11,084 nt of DNA from the NCBI GenBank assembly GCA_944342125.1, contig CALVMF010000038.1, positions 1-11,084 on the forward strand. The letters are read 5' to 3'. A program made the translations under genes and the position numbers. Positions within the stretch are counted from its first letter, which is position 1, and every line of letters starts with the position of its first letter. Source of the DNA: an uncultured Bacilli bacterium. GTDB lineage: Bacteria; Bacillota_I; Bacilli_A; RFN20; CAG-826. The notes beneath the pieces were generated by a model that searched no databases, was not told the origin of the DNA, and saw only the letters and a program-made list of their open reading frames with translations. Of the stretch, positions 1-6,056 are shown piece after piece.

Positions 1-76
1 GATCCACTAGCTCAGTCGGTAGAGCACTTGACTTTTAATCAAGGGGTCTGGAGTTCGAATCTCCAGTGGATCACCA
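1..76 (+). tRNA. tRNA-Lys (anticodon UUU), CCA encoded
   Basis: The cloverleaf folds fully by eye. The acceptor stem is bases 1-7 with 66-72 (GATCCAC/GTGGATC). The anticodon stem is 27-31 with 39-43 and its loop reads CTTTTAA, placing anticodon TTT at 34-36. The T stem is 49-53 with 61-65 around loop TTCGAAT. Discriminator A73 is followed by an encoded CCA at 74-76. It decodes AAA/AAG lysine codons, which are abundant in this AT-rich genome. The gene starts at the first base of the window, so its promoter lies outside. It is 9 bases from the next tRNA and was probably cut from one multi-tRNA transcript. Confidence 0.97.
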
Positions 77-85
77 CACATTTCT

Positions 86-172
86 GCTCGAATGGCGGAA
101 TAGGTAGACGCTCAGGACTTAAAATCCTGTGGTAGCAATACCGTACCGGTTCGATTCCGGTTTCGAGCACCA
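86..172 (+). tRNA. tRNA-Leu (anticodon UAA), CCA encoded
   Basis: The acceptor stem is 86-92 (GCTCGAA) with 162-168 (TTCGAGC), followed by A169 and encoded CCA at 170-172. The anticodon stem CAGGA/TCCTG (113-117/125-129) encloses loop CTTAAAA with anticodon TAA at 120-122. A long variable arm with a GGT...ACC stem marks it as a class II tRNA, as expected for leucine. The T arm is CCGGT/TTCGATT/CCGG-type. It reads UUA/UUG leucine codons and is the last gene of the tRNA array, lying just before the terminator. Confidence 0.97.
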
Positions 173-184
173 ATGTAAAAAGCC

Positions 185-225
185 AATCCCTACTAAGAAA
201 CAACTTATCTTAGTAGGGATTTTTT
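185..225 (+). terminator. Intrinsic terminator of the tRNA array
   Basis: A perfect 14 bp inverted repeat (185-198 with 208-221) encloses a 9-base loop and runs directly into a six-T tract (220-225). The stem contains the GC-bearing core ATCCCTACTAAG. It sits 12 bases after the CCA of tRNA-Leu and should end the tRNA transcript before the NifU-like gene. Confidence 0.93.
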
Positions 226-285
226 ATAAAGTATATTTCTTTATTTTTAAAAATAACCCTATTATTATATTTATCGGTAAAAATT

Positions 286-567
286 ATGGAAAACGAAGAA
301 GCTATAAAATTGATAAAGAAAACCTTAGATAAAATCAGACCATTTCTTCAAAGAGATGGCGGTGATGTATCTTTTGATTCCTATGAAAATGGCATAGTTT
401 ATATCAATATTCATGGTGCTTGTGAAGGATGCGCGCTGATAAATAATGACATTGAAGAAGGCATTGAGGTTATTTTAATGGAAGAATGCCCTGGGGTTGT
501 AGCTGTGCGTTTAGCATCTGATAAAGCAGCTGTTCAAGAAGCAATGAAAAAAGCTGGACAAGAATAA
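286..567 (+). CDS. NifU C-terminal-domain protein (Fe-S cluster carrier/scaffold)
   Basis: This 93-residue protein is a stand-alone NifU C-terminal (Nfu) domain. It has the family pattern of an N-terminal helix, the stretch IRPFLQRDGGDV (residues 17-28), a beta segment, then GACEGCAL with the CxxC cysteines at 46 and 49. In this family two monomers share one [4Fe-4S] cluster through these cysteines and pass it to target apoproteins in the cytoplasm. The length matches single-domain Nfu proteins of Bacillota; there is no N-terminal scaffold domain. The ATG at 286 is the first start that keeps the whole domain. No convincing Shine-Dalgarno lies upstream: the 20 bases before it are almost all A/T with only CGGT. 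TATTAT/TATATT boxes at 263-272 could be a -10 element giving a very short leader. It is monocistronic between two terminators. Confidence 0.92.
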   Translation: MENEEAIKLIKKTLDKIRPFLQRDGGDVSFDSYENGIVYINIHGACEGCALINNDIEEGIEVILMEECPGVVAVRLASDKAAVQEAMKKAGQE

Positions 568-581
568 TGTCTAGCTTTTTT
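547..581. terminator. Bidirectional intrinsic terminator overlapping the nifU-like stop
   Basis: A 14 bp stem (547-560 with 568-581) contains a single G-U wobble and a 7-base loop (561-567). It has an A6 tract at its left end and a T6 tract at its right end, so RNA from either strand ends in a U run. The left arm lies inside the last codons of the NifU-like gene and the loop contains its TAA stop. On the minus strand it lies 30 bases past the stop of the CysQ-like gene, so it can serve both convergent genes. Confidence 0.9.
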
Positions 582-610
582 GTTTTTAACGAACTTTTGC
601 GGTGTTTTTT

Positions 611-1390
611 CTATAAAAGTATATTTTCTAACTTATTTACGATAATATAAGGCTCAAGGTTTCTTACTTCTTCACGGTTATAAACCATTGGCTTACCATC
701 TAATTTTAAAACATGTCCTCCACTTTCTTTTACAATAATATCAAAAGCAGCGGTATCCCACTCTTTAGTTCCTTGAGTTAAGCGATAAGAAATTTCGCCC
801 TTTCCTTCAGCTATTAAGCAAGCCTTTAAACTACTACCTTTTTTGATAACATTAGTGATTTTATCTTTATGTTTTTCAATAGTTTCAATTTCAACTTGAG
901 CAAGATGATAAACGCTTGTAAAACAAGTTAAATCATTAACTTTATCAGATACATGTAATTTGCTTAAATTTCCATTTTGATCAATTTTATATGCACCTTT
1001 ATTTTTTGTTGCATAATAAATTTCGTTTGTAGCAGGAACGTTAATAACGCCAGCGACAATTTCGTGTTTATAACATAAAGCAATATTTACAGTAAATTGC
1101 CCATCTTTATGAACAAAATCTTCTGTTCCATCAAGTGGATCGATTATAAAAACAAAATCATTATTTAATCTTGACTTATCATCTTTGCTCTCTTCTGTTA
1201 AAAAAGAATAAGTAGGAAAATATTTCTTTAAAAAATCTCTAATTAAAATATCACTAGTTTTATCAGCTTCCGTAACAGGAGAATCGTCCTCTTTGTATTC
1301 AGTATGAAAACCTTTAGTGTAATAATTCATTATATTTTTTGAGGCAATTTTAGAAGCTTCAATCATATATTTTAATTCATTATCAAACAT
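611..1390 (-). CDS. cysQ: CysQ-like 3'(2'),5'-bisphosphate nucleotidase / inositol monophosphatase family
   Basis: A 259-residue protein of the Mg-dependent, Li-sensitive phosphatase superfamily. It carries SPVTEADK (37-44), the metal-binding LTEES (64-68), DPLDGTED (84-91; Asp84 and Asp87 bind metal, with Thr89) and WDTAAFD (211-217; Asp212). Length is normal for CysQ/IMPase. Likely reactions are 3'-phosphoadenosine 5'-phosphate to AMP, or inositol-phosphate hydrolysis; the family is clear but the exact substrate is inferred. An upstream in-frame ATG at 1438 would add 16 residues, but that stretch is the terminator hairpin of the aldolase gene. The ATG at 1390 has AGAGGAG seven bases upstream, so I prefer it. 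No GC-rich break separates it from fba except that terminator. A possible promoter overlaps the hairpin (TTGCTT, 16 bases, GATAAT). It converges on the NifU-like gene. Confidence 0.88.
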   Translation of the reverse strand: MFDNELKYMIEASKIASKNIMNYYTKGFHTEYKEDDSPVTEADKTSDILIRDFLKKYFPTYSFLTEESKDDKSRLNNDFVFIIDPLDGTEDFVHKDGQFTVNIALCYKHEIVAGVINVPATNEIYYATKNKGAYKIDQNGNLSKLHVSDKVNDLTCFTSVYHLAQVEIETIEKHKDKITNVIKKGSSLKACLIAEGKGEISYRLTQGTKEWDTAAFDIIVKESGGHVLKLDGKPMVYNREEVRNLEPYIIVNKLENILL

Positions 1391-1397
1391 AGTTATT

Positions 1398-1404
1398 CTC
1401 CTCT
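1398..1404 (-). promoter_or_regulatory. Ribosome binding site fixing the CysQ-like start
   Basis: On the minus strand AGAGGAG ends seven bases before the ATG at 1390. It supports this start over the upstream in-frame ATG at 1438, which lies within the terminator hairpin. Confidence 0.8.
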
Positions 1405-1411
1405 TATTATC

Positions 1412-1440
1412 AAAAATTGCCTTGCATAAGCAAGGCAATT
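1412..1440 (-). terminator. Intrinsic terminator after fba
   Basis: A perfect 11 bp stem (1415-1425 with 1430-1440, core GCCTTGC/GCAAGGC) has a 4-base loop and, on the minus strand, runs into a five-U tract (1416-1412). It begins nine bases after the aldolase stop codon and should end the rpoE-fba transcript. It lies only eight bases from the ribosome binding site of the CysQ-like gene, so that gene depends on read-through or on a promoter inside this short gap. Confidence 0.92.
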
Positions 1441-1449
1441 AATCAATCA

Positions 1450-2328
1450 TTATTCAGCAGCTTTACCGTAAGAACCGAAGTTTTTAACAATCTCTACTAC
1501 TTTAGTTTTAATTGCTTCACAACCTGGCTTTAATAACTTACGTGGATCAAATCCTTTTTTATCTTTATCTAAATCCTTACCAGCTTCAATATATTTTCTT
1601 GTTGCATCAGCGAACACTAATTGAAGTTCCGTGTTAACATTGACTTTACTGACACCCATTGTGATTGCTTTTCTGACCATATCGTAAGGAATTCCAGTAC
1701 CGCCATGTAAAACGAGTGGTTTTCCATTGGTTGCTTCTTGAATTTTCTTTAAAACATCAAAATCAAGACCTTTCCAATCTTTTGGATAAATACCATGAAT
1801 ATTACCAATACCAGCAGCTAAGAAATCAACACCTAAATTTGCGATAGTTTTACATTCTTCTGGATCGGCTTTTTCACCAGCTGAAGTAACTCCATCTTCA
1901 CTTCCGCCGATTCCACCGACTTCACATTCAATTGATAAACCTTTTGCATGGGCTAATTCGATTAATTCTTTACTCTTAGCTAAATTTTCTTCAAAAGGAT
2001 AGTGTGAACCATCAAACATGACGCTTGTAAAACCAGCTTCAATACAAGCTTTAGCTCCTTCATAAGTACCATGGTCAAGGTGTAAAGCAACTGGAACTGT
2101 GCAGTGTAAGGCTTCGTAAATATTTTTAACCATATTAGCAACGGTCTTAAAGCCACACATATACTTAGCGGCTCCTTCTGAAACTTCAAGAATTACAGGT
2201 GTTTTTGTTTCTTCAACAGCTTCTAAAATTGCCTTAGTCCATTCCAAATTATTAATGTTAAAAGCGGCAATTGCATAATGACCAGCGTGAGCTTTGTTGA
2301 TCATTTCTGTAGCACTAACTAATGCCAT
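1450..2328 (-). CDS. fba: Class II fructose-1,6-bisphosphate aldolase
   Basis: A 292-residue class II (Zn-dependent) aldolase, which reversibly splits fructose 1,6-bisphosphate into dihydroxyacetone phosphate and glyceraldehyde 3-phosphate in glycolysis. It has ALHLDHG (81-87), with catalytic Asp85 and Zn ligand His86. Glu134/Glu136 lie in IECEVGG, His178 in GNIHG and His208 in LHGGTG; these make up the usual Zn and phosphate site. AAFNINN near residues 21-27 is the conserved N-terminal strand and loop. Length matches the roughly 285-residue Bacillus FbaA-type enzyme. The start at 2328 is preceded by AGGAGG at ideal spacing. It is 30 bases downstream of rpoE with no strong terminator between, so co-transcription is likely. 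In Bacillus, fbaA also lies a few genes after rpoE. A tagatose-bisphosphate aldolase is possible in this family, but the neighbourhood and motifs favour FBA. Confidence 0.95.
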   Translation of the reverse strand: MALVSATEMINKAHAGHYAIAAFNINNLEWTKAILEAVEETKTPVILEVSEGAAKYMCGFKTVANMVKNIYEALHCTVPVALHLDHGTYEGAKACIEAGFTSVMFDGSHYPFEENLAKSKELIELAHAKGLSIECEVGGIGGSEDGVTSAGEKADPEECKTIANLGVDFLAAGIGNIHGIYPKDWKGLDFDVLKKIQEATNGKPLVLHGGTGIPYDMVRKAITMGVSKVNVNTELQLVFADATRKYIEAGKDLDKDKKGFDPRKLLKPGCEAIKTKVVEIVKNFGSYGKAAE

Positions 2329-2358
2329 AATTTTCCTCCTAAATATATAAGCACCAAA

Positions 2359-2772
2359 TTAATCTAATTTTGGTGGATTATCATAATCAATTTGATGATC
2401 ATCGGTTTCTTCTTCTGAATCATCCTTTAAACCTTCAGCTTCAATTTCTTCCTTATCGTATTCTTCAAGATCGGTATTAGCTTTGGTTTCTTCTTCGATA
2501 TCGCTATAGACATCATTCATATCAATATGAACTTTATCGTAGGTTTGATTGCTTCTTAAATCCCATTCATTGTCTCCAAGAGTTACAAAACGACCATCTA
2601 AAGAAAGATTTGTATAAAAAATAGAGATTAAATTTTCTTTTTCTGCATCGCTTAACTCTAATCTTTCACTAACAGCATTAAAAAGATCAGCAAATCTTGT
2701 AATTTGTTTAACCTCATTCAAATATGAATAAGCAACATCTACCATTGATTCGTTTTTATAATTTTCAGTCAT
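2359..2772 (-). CDS. rpoE: DNA-directed RNA polymerase delta subunit
   Basis: A 137-residue two-part protein. Residues about 8-76 form the HARE-HTH domain, with the family signature LSLDGRFVTLGDNEWDLRS (56-74), which docks on RNA polymerase. Residues 82-137 are a disordered tail in which about 24 of the last 57 residues are Asp or Glu and only four are Lys. This layout is typical of RpoE of Bacillota, which speeds core recycling and weakens unstable open complexes. The acidic tail is somewhat shorter than in Bacillus. The ATG at 2772 is preceded by GAGGA seven bases upstream and by a perfect TATAAT box at 2798-2793. It sits after gltX and before fba. Confidence 0.95.
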   Translation of the reverse strand: MTENYKNESMVDVAYSYLNEVKQITRFADLFNAVSERLELSDAEKENLISIFYTNLSLDGRFVTLGDNEWDLRSNQTYDKVHIDMNDVYSDIEEETKANTDLEEYDKEEIEAEGLKDDSEEETDDHQIDYDNPPKLD

Positions 2773-2792
2773 TTTCTATTCCTCGCGCATAA

Positions 2793-2821
2793 ATTATATA
2801 TAATGAAGTAATAAATTACTA
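2793..2821 (-). promoter_or_regulatory. Candidate promoter for rpoE-fba
   Basis: On the minus strand a perfect -10 hexamer TATAAT (2798-2793) lies inside the 12-base palindrome ATTATATATAAT. The best -35 at 17-base spacing is only TAGTAA (2821-2816), a poor match. The leader would be about 15-20 bases and carries GAGGA. The box falls in the 55-base gap after gltX, which has no strong terminator, so rpoE could also be reached from the ychF promoter. Confidence 0.45.
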
Positions 2822-2827
2822 CTTAAA

Positions 2828-4264
2828 TTAAAGTCTCGAAAGAGTCTCTTCTTTTCCTAAAATATCAATTATATTGAACATCTCAATGCCATGAGTGTGT
2901 CCCGTTAATTTTATTCTGATTGGCATGTAAAGATCTTTGCCTTTTATTCCTGTGTTTGCTTGTGTATCTCTAAAAAGTTGCTTTACTGTAATTTCATTAA
3001 TTTCATCAAGGTTTTGCAGAGATTTTTTAAAAAATTCGATAACTTTCTTACTCGATTCTTTATTAATCATCTCTTTTTCATCTTCGCTTAAGTCTTTATT
3101 AATCGTCACGATTTCATTAAGTAAATCTACGATTTCTTGTCCATAGTGAATTTCTTGTTTAAAAATTAAAGCGATTCGCTTAAGTTCATCATCACTTTTA
3201 TTTTTTAAGAAATCTATTTTTTTAACAAAAGGAATAATAAAGTCGAAATATTTTTCATCATCTAAATGCTTAATATAATAAGAATTAGTCCAAAGCAATC
3301 TCTTATTATCAAACATAGAAGGAGATGAGCTAAGTCTAGCTGGATCAAAAGCTGCTATCGCTTCTTCTTTCGTAAATATTTCTCTATTATCCTCGCTTGT
3401 CCATCCTAATAAGAAGAGAAAATTAAATATAGCTTCAGGTAAATAACCTAAATCACGATATTGAGACATGAATTGCAAAATATCATGGTCTCTTTTGGAG
3501 AGTTTTTTCCCGTTTGGATTAACAATAATAGTCATATGACCAAATTTTGGGGCTTCCCAACCAAAATACTCATAAATTTGAAGTTGCTTTGGTGTGTTTG
3601 ATAAATGTTCTTCACCTCTTAAAACGTGAGTAATTTCCATCAAATGGTCATCAATTACAACAGCATAATTATAAGTAGGGATTCCATTTGATTTCATAAT
3701 TACAAAATCGCCAATATCATTGCTATTAAAAGTAATTTCGCCTCTAACCAAATCATTGAATTTAAAGATATGGTTTTCCATCATTTTCAAGCGAATTGTT
3801 GGCTTTCTACCTTCTTTACGATATTTTTCTTTTTCTTCTTCAGTCAAATTTAAACAATGCCTATTGTATTTAAAAGATTTTACGCCGTTAGAAAGTTGTT
3901 CTTCTTTCATTTCGGCTAGCTCATCCTCACTACAATAGCATTCATAAGCAACTCCCATATCTATGAGCTTTTGAGCATATTGCTTATAAATATCTAATTT
4001 TTCCATTTGTCTATATGGAGCATATTTTGGATTAGGATTTTCTGGCGATTCATCAGGAATAATTCCTAGCCAAATCAAATCGTGAAGTTGACTTTCTTCA
4101 GCACCTGGAATATTTCTTTCAATATCGGTGTCTTCGATTCTAAAGACAAAATCTCCGTTATATTTTTTGGCATATAGATAATTAAATAATGCGCTTCTTG
4201 CTCCGCCAATATGTAAATACCCTGTTGGAGAAGGTGCGTATCTAACTCTTACTTTTTCTCCCAT
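2828..4264 (-). CDS. gltX: Glutamyl-tRNA synthetase
   Basis: A 478-residue class I aminoacyl-tRNA synthetase that charges tRNA-Glu with glutamate in the cytoplasm. The HIGH motif is HIGG (18-21) in PSPTGYLHIGGARSALFN, FRIEDTD (41-47) follows, and the KMSKS motif is KLSKR (254-258). The C-terminal 150 or so residues form the alpha-helical anticodon-binding part and end in the conserved LYMPIRIKLTGHTHG-type segment. Length is normal for bacterial GltX. The ATG (4264-4262) immediately follows the TAA of ispF with no gap, and its AGAGGTG ribosome site lies within the last codons of ispF, so translation is probably coupled. No glutaminyl-tRNA synthetase is visible here; in many Bacillota GltX also mischarges tRNA-Gln for GatCAB, but this window cannot show that. 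The ispF-gltX order matches Bacillus. Confidence 0.97.
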   Translation of the reverse strand: MGEKVRVRYAPSPTGYLHIGGARSALFNYLYAKKYNGDFVFRIEDTDIERNIPGAEESQLHDLIWLGIIPDESPENPNPKYAPYRQMEKLDIYKQYAQKLIDMGVAYECYCSEDELAEMKEEQLSNGVKSFKYNRHCLNLTEEEKEKYRKEGRKPTIRLKMMENHIFKFNDLVRGEITFNSNDIGDFVIMKSNGIPTYNYAVVIDDHLMEITHVLRGEEHLSNTPKQLQIYEYFGWEAPKFGHMTIIVNPNGKKLSKRDHDILQFMSQYRDLGYLPEAIFNFLFLLGWTSEDNREIFTKEEAIAAFDPARLSSSPSMFDNKRLLWTNSYYIKHLDDEKYFDFIIPFVKKIDFLKNKSDDELKRIALIFKQEIHYGQEIVDLLNEIVTINKDLSEDEKEMINKESSKKVIEFFKKSLQNLDEINEITVKQLFRDTQANTGIKGKDLYMPIRIKLTGHTHGIEMFNIIDILGKEETLSRL

Positions 4265-4741
4265 TTATTTCACCTCTTCTAATAAAACAACACAATAAGC
4301 TTCTATGGCTTTAGATTCACCAATATAACCCATTTTTTCATTTGTTCCCGCTTTAACTGAAACAAGTGATATATCAATTTCTAATAAGTCTGCAATATTT
4401 TCTTTCATTTTATCAATATAAGTGGCAAGTTTAGGCTTTTCACAAGAAATGAATGAATCAATATTACAAATTTTATAGTCCATTTTCTTTAACAATTCTT
4501 TAGTATAAATAAGAAAGTTAGTTGAAGGATAATTTTTAAACTTATCATCGTTTGGTGGGAAATGTTTGCCAAGGTCTCCTACATTTAAAGCACCAAATAT
4601 TGCTTCAACTATAGCATGTATCAAACAATCTCCATCACTATGACTTTCTAATCCAAACTCAGACGGTATATTAACCCCTCCCAAAATAAGAGGAATTCCT
4701 TTTTTTGTAACGTGTATATCTTTACTAAAACCGATTTTCAT
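4265..4741 (-). CDS. ispF: 2-C-methyl-D-erythritol 2,4-cyclodiphosphate synthase
   Basis: A 158-residue enzyme of the MEP isoprenoid pathway, which cyclises CDP-methylerythritol 2-phosphate and releases CMP. Metal ligands Asp8 and His10 (KDIH) and His42 (in LESHSDGDCLIHAI, 31-44) are present. GDLGKHFPPND (55-65) matches the family GDIGxHFPdtD. Full length for IspF, which acts as a homotrimer. Two regions deviate. The N-terminus reads IGFSKDIH rather than the usual IGxGxDxH. The C-terminal KATTTExLGFxGR motif is KAGTNEKMGYIGES, losing one Thr and the final Arg. These look like divergence within an active enzyme. The ATG lies two bases after the ychF stop (TAG-TT-ATG) with no good ribosome site, implying coupled translation. 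It is directly followed by gltX. Confidence 0.93.
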   Translation of the reverse strand: MKIGFSKDIHVTKKGIPLILGGVNIPSEFGLESHSDGDCLIHAIVEAIFGALNVGDLGKHFPPNDDKFKNYPSTNFLIYTKELLKKMDYKICNIDSFISCEKPKLATYIDKMKENIADLLEIDISLVSVKAGTNEKMGYIGESKAIEAYCVVLLEEVK

Positions 4742-4743
4742 AA

Positions 4744-5847
4744 CTAAACATTGAATCTAAAGAAGAAAATATCTCCATCTTTAGCAACATAATCTTTCCC
4801 TTCAATTCTTAACTTTCCAGCTTCTTTGAGTGCAAGCTCAGTTTTATATTTCATAATATCATCGTAAGTATAAACTTCAGCTTTAATAAACCCTTTTTTA
4901 AAATCAGTGTGAATAATTCCAGCACAATCAGGAGCCGTCATCCCATTTTTAAATGTCCAAGCCCTAACTTCATCAGCACCAACCGTAAAAAATGTCGATA
5001 AATTCAATAATTTATAGGCACTTTGAGCAAGTTTATCAAGACCACTCATATCAACACCAAGACTTTTTAGGTACTCATCTTTTTCTTCTTTTGGTGATTT
5101 TGCTAAAATCGCTTCTACTTCACAACTAATTGCAATTGCTTGAGCATTTTCTTTTAAAGCATATTCTTTTACTTCTTGGTAGTACTTGCAATTTTCTAAA
5201 TTGCTCAAATCAGACTCTGCAACATTAGCAACATAAATAATTGGTTTAATTGTTAAAAAATTAAAGTTTTTTGCGATTTTTAGCTCTTCTTCTGAAAAAT
5301 CTAGTCCTCTTAACGCTTTTCCGCTTTCAAGAGTGGTTTTAATTCTATTTAACAAATTAGCTTCTACAACTGTTTCTTTTTCTTTAGAAATTCGAGCTTT
5401 ATTTCCGATTTTTGCAAGACGAGAATTGCATGTGTCTAAATCCGCCATAACAAGCTCAAGATTTATAATTTCAATATCTCTGATTGGATCAACCGTATTT
5501 TCCACGTGAATAATTTCAGCACTATCAAAACAACGGACAACTTCAATAATTGCATCCGTTTCTCTAATGTGAGATAAAAATTGGTTTCCAAGACCTTCAC
5601 CTTTGCTAGCTCCCTTAACCAAACCAGCAATATCACAAAATTCAAAAGTTGAATAGATTGTTCGTTTTGGATTAAATAGTTTGACTAAATTGTCAACTCT
5701 TTCATCAGGAACAACAACTGTTCCAACATTTGGGTTAATTGTTGCAAAAGGATAATTTGCAGCTTCAACATTACTATTTGTAATCGCATTAAATAAAGTT
5801 GATTTTCCAACATTTGGTAAACCTACAATTCCCGCTTTTAAACCCAT
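4744..5847 (-). CDS. ychF: YchF/OLA1-family P-loop ATPase
   Basis: A 367-residue YchF protein of normal length. The Walker A is GLPNVGKST (9-17), switch II is DIAGLVKGASKGEGLGNQFL (72-91), and the G4-position motif is NVAE (208-211) in place of NKxD. Loss of NKxD explains why this Obg-related family prefers ATP over GTP. A coiled helical arm (about 125-200) and the C-terminal TGS domain (about 285-367, starting FFTVGADEVRAW) follow. Family members bind ribosomes and affect translation and stress responses, but their precise role is unsettled. The ATG at 5847 has AGGAG eleven bases upstream, slightly long. It is the first gene of a unit ychF-ispF-gltX driven by a strong promoter at 5916-5888. 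Confidence 0.96.
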   Translation of the reverse strand: MGLKAGIVGLPNVGKSTLFNAITNSNVEAANYPFATINPNVGTVVVPDERVDNLVKLFNPKRTIYSTFEFCDIAGLVKGASKGEGLGNQFLSHIRETDAIIEVVRCFDSAEIIHVENTVDPIRDIEIINLELVMADLDTCNSRLAKIGNKARISKEKETVVEANLLNRIKTTLESGKALRGLDFSEEELKIAKNFNFLTIKPIIYVANVAESDLSNLENCKYYQEVKEYALKENAQAIAISCEVEAILAKSPKEEKDEYLKSLGVDMSGLDKLAQSAYKLLNLSTFFTVGADEVRAWTFKNGMTAPDCAGIIHTDFKKGFIKAEVYTYDDIMKYKTELALKEAGKLRIEGKDYVAKDGDIFFFRFNV

Positions 5848-5887
5848 AAATTAAATTACTCCTAAAATCCTTGTAATTATATAGTAA

Positions 5888-5916
5888 TTTATAATAAAAA
5901 TCATTAAATGTATCAA
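5888..5916 (-). promoter_or_regulatory. Sigma-A-type promoter for ychF-ispF-gltX
   Basis: On the minus strand TTGATA (5916-5911) and TATAAA (5893-5888) are separated by exactly 17 bases; each matches the housekeeping consensus at five of six positions. Transcription would start near 5881, giving a leader of about 33 bases that contains the AGGAG of ychF. It is the best promoter in the window. Confidence 0.75.
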
Positions 5917-6056
5917 TCTAATTGAGGGTTCTGATTAAAATTTTACGAATAAACTAGCTAGTAATTTTTTTGTTCTTTAACGATAAAACTATAGGTACAT
6001 GCAAAAAATGTTTAATTAATTTTACTCGAAACACTTACTCATAATTAATAGCTTTT
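5917..6056. other. Intergenic stretch between the ABC pair and ychF
   Basis: This is the upper part of the 209-base gap between the ABC gene stop and ychF. I see no gene in it. After the ABC stop the minus strand has only a weak 7 bp A/T stem (ATTAATT...AATTAAT), followed by a short T run, so termination of the ABC transcript is uncertain. A 10-base palindrome ACTAGCTAGT (5953-5962) and a close direct repeat TTACTC (two copies, 7 bases apart, near 6022-6040) have no clear meaning. Confidence 0.5.

Noticed and set aside
129..332. Plus-strand open frame of 67 codons across tRNA-Leu, the terminator and the start of the NifU-like gene
   Set aside because: It runs through a tRNA and a terminator, has no domain signal, and is out of frame with the clear NifU-like gene.
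2352..2375. Hairpin CACCAAA...TTTGGTG at the end of rpoE, as a terminator
   Set aside because: The stem is short and bulged, and no U run follows on the minus strand, so it is unlikely to stop transcription into fba.
2937..3938. Plus-strand open frames inside gltX (2937-3146 and 3720-3938)
   Set aside because: They are antisense to a fully conserved synthetase gene and have low-complexity, Ser/Phe/Leu-rich translations typical of shadow frames.
5953..5962. Palindrome ACTAGCTAGT followed by a T run on the plus strand, as a terminator
   Set aside because: With no loop it can form only a 3 bp stem, and no plus-strand gene ends nearby.
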